Part shown: one piece after another, positions 47,595-57,637 of the stretch
How the letters are laid out: each line of letters starts with the position of its first letter
How positions within the stretch are numbered: the first letter of the stretch is position 1
NCBI GenBank assembly: GCA_973895155.1
Contig: OZ316898.1
Span: forward strand, 4,650,001 to 4,714,000
Source: Marsupella aquatica
Taxonomy: Eukaryota > Marchantiophyta
DNA length: 64,000 bases
Reading direction: 5' to 3'
Program-made: the position numbers and the translations under genes
Notes under the pieces: generated by a model
Seen by the model: only the letters and a program-made list of their open reading frames with translations
Databases searched by the model: none
Told to the model about the DNA's origin: nothing

Positions 47595-47725
47595 TAAAGT
47601 TAACTGACCCGGTCTCCGTTGCTAAAGATAGCTGGACTCCCTTGCTAAGACTAGCTGACCCGGTCTCCTTTATCTAAAGGTAGCTGCACTCCCTTGCTAA
47701 AACTAGCTGACCTCCTAAAGTAGCT
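47595..47725. repeat. degenerate tandem repeat around TTGCTAAAG/GCTGACCCGGTCTCC
   Basis: The phrases ctgacccggtctcc and cccttgctaa alternate two to four times between 47580 and 47715 with a period near 60 bases. No coding role is seen. Confidence 0.6.
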
Positions 47726-48099
47726 CTCCCGAGTCTCGACGAGGTTTCCTTTCGCCAGTACTAGAGTACCCTCCCTATAAGTGCACATACATAAGTGCAA
47801 GCCCTGAATAATTGCAAGGTGTCCCTTCTTCCCCTTTTCAAACCTTTTGCACTTTCTCTAATCCAAACAGGGGCAAACTTTCAAGTGAAGTCCTTTATAA
47901 AGAGTTAATGCACAATCCCTTCAATTATAAATAAGTGCAAGTCATTTAAGTGAGAGAAATATTTGCACTTTTGGGGAAGGGGATAATGTTTAGGGTGGTG
48001 ACATACGATTTAATAAGGAAATCAAGATAATTTTGACAGAGAGGTTGCATCACTAGTCCAGGCACTATACACTCTTATTGATAAATGCACAATCCACAA

Positions 48100-48505
48100 T
48101 TTGCACTTATGCTATAGTGCAAAGCAGTGGTAACTGCAATCCAGATGCATCTTCCTCGGAGTGGGTGTACACTTAGAGAGACACAACTGTACTGTAGTAA
48201 ACTGTTGTCCTGATCTGTATTAACTGGGGGCGCCACCAAGTCAGCATACCCAAAACAGGCCGGGCCAGTAAAGCTACAGTAGTCCGGGTGGCTAATTAAG
48301 CTGCACTTATGATACAATGGTGCAAACCCAAGTTAAGTGCACATCGGATGCTTCGTCCCAAGAGTGTGCACTTAGAGAGACACAACGGTGGTACTAGAGT
48401 AAACTGCTGTACTGTACTGTACTGTACCGACTGGGGACACCGCCAAGTCAGCGGCAGGAGGCTCACCAACAACGGGCCCGCCAGTGAAGGTCGTCCGGGT
48501 GGCTA
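48100..48505. repeat. two-copy tandem duplication, ~200-bp unit
   Basis: Copy 1 (about 48100-48295) and copy 2 (about 48302-48508) share tgcacttatg, gcacttagagagacacaac, gtactgtagtaaactg, gactgggggcgccaccaag or gactggggacaccgccaag, tcagc, and gtccgggtggctaatt, in the same order. A short GTACT run has expanded in copy 2 (48409-48427). A further two-copy repeat of about 75 bases follows at 48610-48745 (tttgcaataatga, gaYccaattagagtgctca, gaaggagggcat). Confidence 0.85.
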
Positions 48506-49400
48506 ATTTGGCGGACCATGCGGTGGAGCAGACCAGCATCGGCGTTTGGACCCATAATTCCATTCCCTCGTTCGCCTCAGAGGCTCAGAATAGTAGAATA
48601 CCGTGTAGAGTTTGTCCTTTGCAATAATGAGCCCCCCCAAAACGGGAGCCAATTAGAGTGCTCAGGCTTGAGGGAGGGCATAATCTCTGATTCCTTTGCA
48701 ATAATGACCCTCGCCCCCAAACGAGGACCCAATTAGAGTGCTCAGTTGAAGGAGGGCATCAAGATTGGAATGCAAGGTATACTGTATTTTAGGGCATCAT
48801 CTTCGATTGGATTGGCCCCACCTTATTGCTCTTTTCATGGAAAATATTTTTTTTTCACTTGCCATGAAACAGTGAGCTCTTTCGGACCCTATAATTGCAC
48901 ATCAAAATTTGAGAAACACATAAGTATTTGGAATAATCCTCACTCTTTCGAATAGAATAATTGGTTTATTGATGGTATGAAGTGCCATAATACACATGTT
49001 TAGAGATGCTTTCCATCTATATTTGAACCATGTGTTTAGAGGGTATTTATATACTTCTGCTAGATAACGAAAAGGGCCTTACTGGGAGGGAGACAGGGGT
49101 CCCAATAGGAAGAAGCCCAATTAAGAGAAAAAAAAGCCCAAGAGAAAAGCCTGGTAGAGCTCAGGAGAAGTTTAATTTTTAGGTGCAAATTTTAGCCAAA
49201 TTCCATGTCCCCAAAAGTGTGCACCACTTTTGGCTAACAATGTTTTTATGCCATTAGCCACTTTCCCACCTAATCATGAACCCCATTTGTCAGAATTCAA
49301 CCCTCATCTGTAAATCGAGGGATATCTGATGGTCATGATGTAATCCAAGAAAAACAGACAAAGAATATTCTTAGCATCTCCTCCCTTAGTGACCCACCAC

Positions 49401-49568
49401 ACTGGCTAAAAGTAAAAAACCTTTAAAAAACTGGCTAAAATTTAAAAAACCTTAAAAAATAAGCTTCTCAAGAGGGGAACTCACACTGGCTAAAAGTAAA
49501 AAACCTTTAAAAAACTGGCTAAAATTTAAAAAACTTTAAAAAATAAGCTTCTCAAGAGGGGAACTTTG
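49401..49568. repeat. two-copy perfect-looking tandem repeat, 84-bp unit
   Basis: The units 49401-49484 and 49485-49568 are nearly identical over 84 bases (actggctaaaagtaaaaaac, aaactggctaaaatttaaaa, aagcttctcaagaggggaac). One or two bases differ. This is a very recent direct duplication in non-coding AT-rich DNA. Confidence 0.95.
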
Positions 49569-50927
49569 CAGGAGGGTCACCACAGTGTATGTATTGCTCC
49601 CCATGACCTATTCTAAATGAAGCCCAGAAACGACAAAGAACCAGAATGAATCATAGTAACCCAGATAGAATGTCTTGCAACCTGCTACTCAGATAGTACT
49701 TTTCCTTCAAACCAAAGTCTGGTCTAACTTGGTGATCTAGGCATGAGGTCCTTCTATTTTAGATAGAAATGCACAAGGTATTAAAATAGAAGTGCACAAG
49801 GGAACCCCAGACTGAAGACCAACCCCTACACAACCAGGTGAAGTCTCGAGCTGGCATGAGCTCCTCAAAATAATTCAAGTGGTATGATGTGTGTATTCAT
49901 TTGTCATAGGTTTCCACATTGAACTATGTTGGCCCTGTTTATGTCCAAATAGAGGTATTATTCAAATATACAGAGATTGTGGCATCTCTCGAGTTCTAAT
50001 TTGGGGACATTGCGTCTTGTCAGAGCATTGATTTGTAGCGAGTAGGGCACTCGAGAGTTTCTCACTGCCTTGTACAATCGTTACTTTCGTCACTACCGTC
50101 GTCAAAAGGTCTATTTCCAATACTTCATTATCTGACAGAAACTTTTGGGATGGAGAACCCATGCAAGCTTATAACTCATACTTAACATGCCCATTTCGTA
50201 GATCCCATCCAAGCAAAACATTTGCGATGGAGATCCCATCCATGCTTATAACCGAGAAAACTAGGAAAACAGAAGACATTTCGTTAACATTACTGCCGGC
50301 AAAAATAAATTCACGCTTAATGCTGTATTTACCGATTTAGCACTCCTGAGACACCTGCACTCGACACCTACTGGGGCATTAGCAGCATCTCCCGGATTAC
50401 AACGAGTGCTGAATCCTGTAGAAAATGTGGCAATTCCTTTCTTGATATAGCATTTGTACAAGAAATTCAAGCTTCTGTTCCTCCTCTCTTTCAATAAATG
50501 GGTTCTGTACATGACAAATTGTCTGAAGTTGCACCTAAGCATCGAGGACAGAACCCTGCTCCTGCAAAGTTCGACGTTCTAATGACTTCACTAACCCATC
50601 ACTATACAACTTTCAACACTTGTTGCACTACTGGTGTACGATGGAGCTCAGTATTCGTAAGCAATACAAGCTTTCGCCTTTCATGGTGCGTAACAAATGA
50701 TTAATAAGCTCATTTTCTGACGAGCTTCAAATGGGAACCTGCCATTTTCATCCCCAACTCAAAGACCTGATACAAACAATGATATTACATCTATCTTACC
50801 ACTGGATTCAAGGCAGTCGAGTCTGCCACCTGCTCCTAAAGTGCAGATTGGGATGCCCAACAAAAATGTTTGGCAAGCATGTAAACTCCAGAAGGGGGTG
50901 TCAGCATCTCACAGCATCAGCGATACA
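49569..50927. other. intergenic, downstream of PEX19
   Basis: No exon chain or known element is recognised. The minus frame 50542-50261 (93 codons) and the plus frame 50731-51021, which overlaps PEX19's last exon antisense, are not supported. The part next to 50928 is likely the PEX19 3' UTR. Confidence 0.35.
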
Positions 50928-53351
50928 CTACATAATACTGCAATTTGGTTGCCCGCCAGATCCAAGTGCTGAGAAATCTGGAAGCCTGCCATCAGAACAA
51001 TACACCGACCAAAGAGGGTAAGGGACTGATGCCCAAAGAAAATGCTTCTTTCAAAACAGCACTGCAGTAGGGGAGTCAAACAAGTAACATGTTAACAAGC
51101 TAGGTCCTGCGGTCTCATACCATTTAGTTTCTTCCAGAGTAGAATCTACTCCTCAGAGTAAGGGTTAGATTCACGAAGAATGAGTGACGCAACAAAAACA
51201 ATCTCCAGAAAACCAGAAACCAGAAAGCCTGAAAACTTCGGACAGGTTTAGGAGCATACATGGGCAGCCCGTCCCGGTCCAAATCCAAGCCTGGAGCCAG
51301 TTCTTTTACAATGTCACTGGGTGGCTGTCCACAATTTTGCATACTTTGCATAAGGTTCATGATCTTCTGAAAATCATCGGGTGTGGATTGGTACACATCA
51401 CACAGCTGCAAGATAAACTCATGTTGCCTGGAGTATCGGTTATAATCTTCCTGGCTTATTCGAGACTTGTTGGCAGCTAGCCATTCGGGATAGCGCTCCC
51501 CTATCTCCTTCATAGGTTCATGCAAGACCTCTTTAGATAACAATTGGCGCATCATAGTGTCCATGATTGATTGCATGTCCTTCATTTAACCAACAGGAGA
51601 ACAAAATCAGTAGGCTAACGAGACTGGTAACAAAAAATGACGAACCAGGTTATAGTATCAAGAAAGCGTCTGAGTACGCCCCAGTTTATCTACCTCAAAT
51701 TACCTGAATCTCGTAAGCTCCCTCACAGTCAGCTAGACACCACACCGTCATCTCCAACGGTCAAATAGAACTACTAACATGGGATAACTACTAATAGTGG
51801 ATAGAGCACATTAGAACATTGGTATTACACTTCGTGCCGGGAGTCTGCTCTAGACCGCCGGTTTGCTAACTAGCTCCACAAAATATCTGTCACAGGCACT
51901 AAAGACAATTTCCCGTCCCAAGGTTGCCTCACGGAATTGATTTGCACTACAGCTTTGAATGTGAATTTTTTAGAACCAAAAACCTTCTCGTCTGGCTACT
52001 AATTTTGCATTAAAGTTGTTGTATTTGAATTAACTTCTCTGCAGGCTATTTATTTCCATGAAAATTCTTCAAACGTCTTTAAGGAATTAATTACTGCTCC
52101 TGGCTGCTGGTGTGCCTTACAATTTCTCCAAGAGCTCTGTAGGAAAATGCATTTCGATCGTCTACTTCAATTCTCCTTTTCTTAGAATGTCTTGAATGAG
52201 GTCATTCAGACCTGATCATTTAATTCAAACTAAACTTACGAAATCTCTGCGTATGAGGTATTGCAAACAAAGGAGGGCACCATACCTGAGTGCCGCCCAA
52301 ATCTTCGAACTGCTTCATTAAGTTTTCTACCAACTCATCTCCCATCATGTTATCCTCGTCGACCGCGTCTATATTTCCCACTGTTTCTCGCGTCTGCTGT
52401 GCGAGCTTCTGCAAAGTGGCTGACAATGGTCCCTCTGGAGGTGGCATACCCAATGCTCTGGCTGCAGCAGCTCTGGAGCTGGTAGTACCATCAGAAGAAG
52501 ATGAAGATATCCCTTTCCCCTTCGCTGTCTTCTTCTTCCCTGCCGTAGCCAATCCTGGCAATCCGAGCCCTAGTCCTAGCCCTAATGTTCCACTTGAGAT
52601 TCCATCTGATCCTGAAGGCCCAGGCTGATCACCCTGTGGCTGCTGGGCTACAATGTCCTTTGACAGAGATCCCCCTACGGAAGATGATGATGAACTGGTG
52701 GTGTATCAAAATTACAAGAAGAGTACAGCCTCCTGTCAGCTCTTGTTCCAGAACTTTCCTCTCTCAGAAAAAAATCATTCGGACAGTGGTGGACCACGAG
52801 GAAAAGGGAAAACTCAGTAAAGCCCTAAAATCCATATGGACGAAAAACATCCAGAAAGAATGCAAAGAAAAATCCCGACATCCTAAGACGAAGGACATTT
52901 GCTGCCAAAACCAGGCAAGCAAGATGGAGCTATTAATTCGAGATGGAGCTGAGTTGCACTCACGTCGATCCCAAAGACTGGGTTATGTCGACTTTCTGGA
53001 AGTCATCCAGAGCACCTACAGGGCCATGAGCATCCAAGATATGTCATACAGATGCGAGAATGATGGGAGGCGACTCAGACTTGCGTGGAAAAAGCGTCAC
53101 GGGAAACAAAAACCAAAGAAACAAAAGAAAATTGGTAGACAAAACAACCACAAGGTGACCCCGGGTTCGCATCTCGAAGCTCGCCTGACAACCCCCATGC
53201 ATGCATGCACGAATACGGTGACTGCTCCAAAGGTAACCAAAATTGCCCAAGGCGAGGTGGAAACGAAATCGAAATTCACACAAAACGAAGCAATGGGAAA
53301 GACCGCGGGAAAATTCTACTCACTGTCCAGCAGCTCGTCCAGATCGTCCAT
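50928..53351 (-). CDS. PEX19: PEX19 peroxisomal membrane protein import receptor
   Basis: Five exons on the minus strand: 53351-53324, 53015-52964, 52694-52286, 51579-51260 and 50985-50928. Phases close to 288 residues and a TAG stop. The start reads [16 protein letters not shown], the amphipathic N-terminal segment that binds PEX3. A low-complexity Ser/Gly linker with a [11 protein letters not shown] run follows. Next is the conserved C-terminal half, with [51 protein letters not shown] and [19 protein letters not shown], a helical domain that binds membrane-protein targeting signals. The last exon encodes [18 protein letters not shown], so the protein ends in the CAAX box CSIM for farnesylation. 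PEX19 is a soluble chaperone-receptor for peroxisomal membrane proteins. The final exon is reached from an AT/GTATGC donor at 51260 over a 274-base intron; without it the frame would run into a spurious hydrophobic tail. Confidence 0.95.
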
Positions 53352-54600
53352 GGCCCGCGCCTACAATCCCGATGCAAAATGATCACAATTCCCTGCTAAA
53401 TCAGAGCCTTTTTGCATCCTTTTCGAACGAGCTGAGCGCGCGAACACTCTCTCATTCAGTCCACTTCTCCAAGAACCCTAAGAACTGTACAAATGCTCAT
53501 GGTGTTCCTGAAATCGGGTTCCATGCAGAATTGCGGAGGAATCGATGTTCACTTTCGAGAGCCCAAAGCGCACAGTAATGTTTTTATAGCAACTGAGTTG
53601 TGTAAAAGGCCCTGAGGGTTTACCCCCGTTACACGTGCACAACGGATGCCACCTAGACATTGCTTATACTAAGACAGAATGCACATTTTTGGAACCTAAA
53701 TACGTTTGTGATTTTTCTTTTTGTGTTTTTGTGTGAATTGATTTTCCATATAGCTCCCTTTTTTTGAGGAGTGGATAATGTAAAACTCAAATATAATTTT
53801 ACTATGTAAAATATGATCTTTAAATTGTATCAAAGATCACAACATTTGATTTTAATTTCTTTCATGCATTTGGTGAATTGCATGGCCCTTTAACTTCAAT
53901 TAGGATCATTATGAGAATAATGCCCCTCAAAACTTGGGGTACTGCCCTTGTTTTTTTTTTGACAATATATCTCGCAATGCCCTCTAAGCACTACATTATC
54001 CTATTCATAAATAGAGGTGGACATTTATATAACTTTTGCCATTTCAAAGATTCACACTGCCCCCGTCCCCATTTGCCATTTTGGAAGACTCAATTTGCCC
54101 CCATCCCCAATTTCCACATGAGTTCACTGCTGCCAGGAAAGGCTCTAGTTATATGAAATAAAGTTGCTTAGGGGTGGCTTACAACACATCTGGGGGCCAT
54201 CACTTCTTTTTATTATCTAGACCCTATAATGAATGGAATCAACTGCAATTGGCTCTAGTGTCTACTGATATTGCATGGCAAGGAGTTAATTTGACATGCC
54301 CTACTAAGAACAATCTTGCATGTATACAGCCCTTTCTTTTGAGGTCTTGAGTTCTTCCTAATATGCTTTTGCTAGGTGTCATTGGGCCTAATTTTAGCAC
54401 CCTGCCTCATTTGGTCTTACTTTGAATTCACAGGTCAGGATTTGAAAGGCCAGAGAGCGTGGTATCCACTTTATATGCCACCTGACAAGGATATTGAGAC
54501 TTAAAATTCTCAATCAATGTTTAAATGCTTTCCGGCCCTTGCCCTTGGCCCTCCACTGTGTCTGCCTCATGAGGAGGTTGAGCCATAAAATTCTCAAGCA
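53352..54600. other. upstream of PEX19, mostly unrecognised
   Basis: The first ~150 bases beyond the PEX19 start hold its 5' UTR and promoter, with AACCCTAAGAAC near 53472-53485, a telo-box-like motif often seen near plant housekeeping gene starts. The rest is AT-rich with no supported gene. Confidence 0.35.
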
Positions 54601-55400
54601 ATGCCATATTTTAAGTGAAGGCCTGGAAAAAGAAGGTCTGCCCATATAGTATTGCATGTTCATCCTAGAATATGTTTCATTTTATTTTTCTTAATTGGAG
54701 TGATACGTAACTATCAAAATCCAAAATTAGACAGATCCTAGGATAGCAAAGATTACACAATTATGAGGGGATTCAAAAATAAATTCAAAAACTGGGGTTC
54801 CGTTTCTTAACCTACAAACAAAAATAGTTGCAATGTGATAAATAAAAGAAAATCAGTGGCAAGGTTTGCCAAAAAAGAGTGGCAATATAGTGAATCCAAG
54901 AATCTCAAACAAAGCATGAAATTTGGATTCACCATATTATCCATATATAAGTGAAGCCAAGTTGGATTCACCATATTATAGGAGCATCAATATTTAAGTG
55001 AAGCCCTGGAACACGCCAAGTTGGATTCACCATATTATAGCAGCATCAAAAATATTTAAGTGAAGCCCTGGAAAAGGAAGGTCTGCCCACATGCAAGTTG
55101 GCTCCAAACAGAGAGAGGGATGCTCATCCTAGAACATGCTTGACTTTTTGTATGGTAGTGATGTGTAAGTGGATAAAAATAGAGAATAAAACTAGAATCC
55201 ATATTAAATGTGAATGTGAGTTTATATGATACAAAAAATGCACCTTGTTAAGGCACATTCAAATAAAAATACATGACACAAAAATATTAATAAGAACACA
55301 TGAAAGTTGGATTCACCACATAGTAGCCTTTTTAGAGTTGGCTCTAAACAGAGTGAGGGATGCCCACATGTAAGTTGGCGCTCAAGAGAGAGAACAGTGA
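54600..55400. repeat. repeat cluster around AAGTGAAGCCCTGGAAAAGG
   Basis: The phrase aagtgaaggcctggaaaaag, aaggtctgcccatat and catcctagaatatg at about 54613-54671 recurs at 55058-55141 (aagtgaagccctggaaaagg, aaggtctgcccacat, catcctagaacatg). Between them gttggattcaccatattata plus agtgaagccctggaa occurs twice (about 54960-55013 and 55019-55071), and a shorter copy lies near 55307-55390. The cluster looks like a nested duplication in transposon-derived DNA. Confidence 0.7.
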
Positions 55401-55683
55401 AGAGTAGACTGCAAAACATTTTTGGCTGTGAAAAAACTACAGTAAATGGCCACCTGGTTACGGAGCAGGTTAAAAACGTACCTTTTGGCGATCAAAGATT
55501 GGGACCCAAGTCATGAGTCTCTCTCTCTGTCCCCGAAGGCTACCTTTATGTAGACGCTTCGTGACCGGTGCGTTTAATGTCTGCTGTTCAATGTGGAGTC
55601 GTCGGTAGGAGTCGGATCGAATTCTCATTTCAGAGTACCAGTCAACAGAAAAGGCACACCGATAGGCGATAGAGGTATAGTGA

Positions 55684-56130
55684 CTAGTAATGTTCGGAGC
55701 AGAGTGGAGCAGAGTGGAGCAGCGACTCTGGAGAAATGCTTTGAACATTTGAACATTGGCCGTTTGATTGGATTCGATTGGAGTTTAGTTTGGTGGAGAT
55801 TGTGAATCGTGGTGTGGTCTGTTCAGCTGCTCTGCTAATGTGATCTTGGGAGCGGGGTAGAACAGAGATTGGAGAACTGTTTTGAACATTTGCCCTTTCA
55901 TTGGATTGGATTGGGTTGTAGTGTAGTGTAGTGTAGTGTAGTGTAGTGTAGTGTAGTGTAGTGTAGTGTAGTGTAGTGTAGTGTAGTGTAGTGTAGTGTA
56001 GTTGAGATTGTGAAAACGTGGTTTGGTCTGTTCTGGTCTTGGGATCTTCTGAGCAGGGTGATGGCAGAGAGTGGAGAAATATTGTGATCGTTTGGTCTTC
56101 GATTGAATTCGATTGGAGTGCATTGGAGTG
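55684..56130. repeat. three diverged copies of a ~170-bp unit with a (GTGTA)n microsatellite inside
   Basis: Three copies share gagtggagaaat or gattggagaact, tgaacatttg, ttggattcgattggagt and gagattgtgaa followed by gtggtYtggtctgtt, at about 55735-55820, 55865-56030 and 56065-56140. In the second copy, (GTGTA)n has expanded to about 17 units at 55917-56001. The microsatellite yields long open frames on the minus strand that encode HYTTL repeats; these are artefacts. Confidence 0.85.
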
Positions 56131-57637
56131 AAGTGTCATTTGGTTTGTTCTGCTTTATCTGCGGAAAGGGAGGGAGGAGGAGCGAGATTTATTCTAAAGT
56201 GTGTGGTGGAGCGATCGTCGGCGAAGGCAGCCTGACGCAGGCCGGAGACAGCTAGAGATACAAAGGTTTGAGGCTGACTTGTCTTGTGGCGTGCTACAGC
56301 TGTGTTCCTGTGCATCATTTGGTCTTCCCTGAGCATGGTCTGGAGAGAGTTTCTGTACATATTGGAGCGGAATAGAAAAAGGACTGCAGAGGTGAATTCC
56401 TTTTATAAAATCTGAGTCGGGTTCCTGGTACAGGAATTGTCGGCGGGCGGCCCGTTTACTTCTCTGGCAAGATTTTGAGGTGGAGGGAGTTCTTCTTGGT
56501 GCGCCGATTATAGAACCGTTAGTATCGAGCGGACCAAGAAATATCTCATTTACCAGCGCCTCCAATTGCATGGGATGGAGTGACGGGGGGTGGAACGGAA
56601 TTGCTCCGTCAGATGGTTTGATTCAAGCCTGTGAGGTACTGTACAGTCCTCCTTTGCGCCAGCGGAGAGAGAAAAGGGAGACCGAGAGCCTGCTTGATTA
56701 TTCTGAAATACTTTCCTTCATACAAGTATAGCATCTCTCAGAATTACTCCTCATTGCGGCGTGCTTTTACCGTTAGATGCTGGCCTTCAAAAATCTACAA
56801 GAAACCAAATAAGGAGTTAAGCACATGGAACACTCCTCTAGACATTGTTTCGATGGATTCCCTCTCCTTATGGACAGCCTTTGTGGTTAGAAATCTCGTT
56901 CATAGATTCGTTTCAATCATTCCCTCTCTACAGCTGTAAGCTTGGATTTCTAGCTCTTGGAGTGGGCTACATCCAGTAAATTGTTTTTGTTCTCCTGCGG
57001 GACGGGAAGCATATTAGGTAAAGCGTCACGAACCAAAAGAGATCCGGAATTTAAATTCCCTGTGTAGCTGCTATTTGAACCTTAGGTTCTGTTGGGATTT
57101 TTCAAATTTGCGAGCCTTTCAGAGTTTTATTAACTTATTTCGAATAATGCCTGGAGTAGTTCCTTCTGATGCGCTTTTAGTTCGGGCTATCTTGTCAAAC
57201 TTTCGCGTTTGGAAACTTCTTGCCTACAGTAGGTCAAGCGCGTCTGAGATTATTTTTCGTTTTCGATATTTCCAATCCGAAGTTCACTTCATTACGATAT
57301 CATTCATATGATAACTTCGCCTTGCAGCGACAAGAATAAAAGTGGGAACTAAAACTATCGGAAAAGGCAAAGGAAAAGGAGTAATCGAACAATTCAGCCG
57401 CTGCAACTTTGCAAAATTTATGAGGGCAATAAGCTTCTTCTTTGGAGGATTCTTCAATGACTTCTGTTTACTCCTTTCCAGCTCGTACATCTTGTTGTTC
57501 GGTGACGACGCGCTTCGTTGGTGAGCACATTATAACAACACTTGTTCGGGGAGGTGGCGGCAGTGGGATTCCTCGACCAAGCTTTTTCCGTCTTTCGGAT
57601 AGGTCGCTTTGCAGCGAAGGGAAGTACATCATCGACG
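56131..57637. promoter_or_regulatory. upstream region of the ceramidase-like gene
   Basis: Upstream flank of the plus-strand gene, with likely promoter and 5' UTR near 57400-57637. Open frames at 56480-56731 and 56631-56939 are not supported by any motif. The frame that becomes the first coding exon is open upstream of 57638, so an earlier Met at 57542 is possible. Confidence 0.35.

Noticed and set aside
55684-56139. Minus-strand frame with HYTTL repeats
   Set aside because: It is the translation of the (GTGTA)n microsatellite, not a gene.
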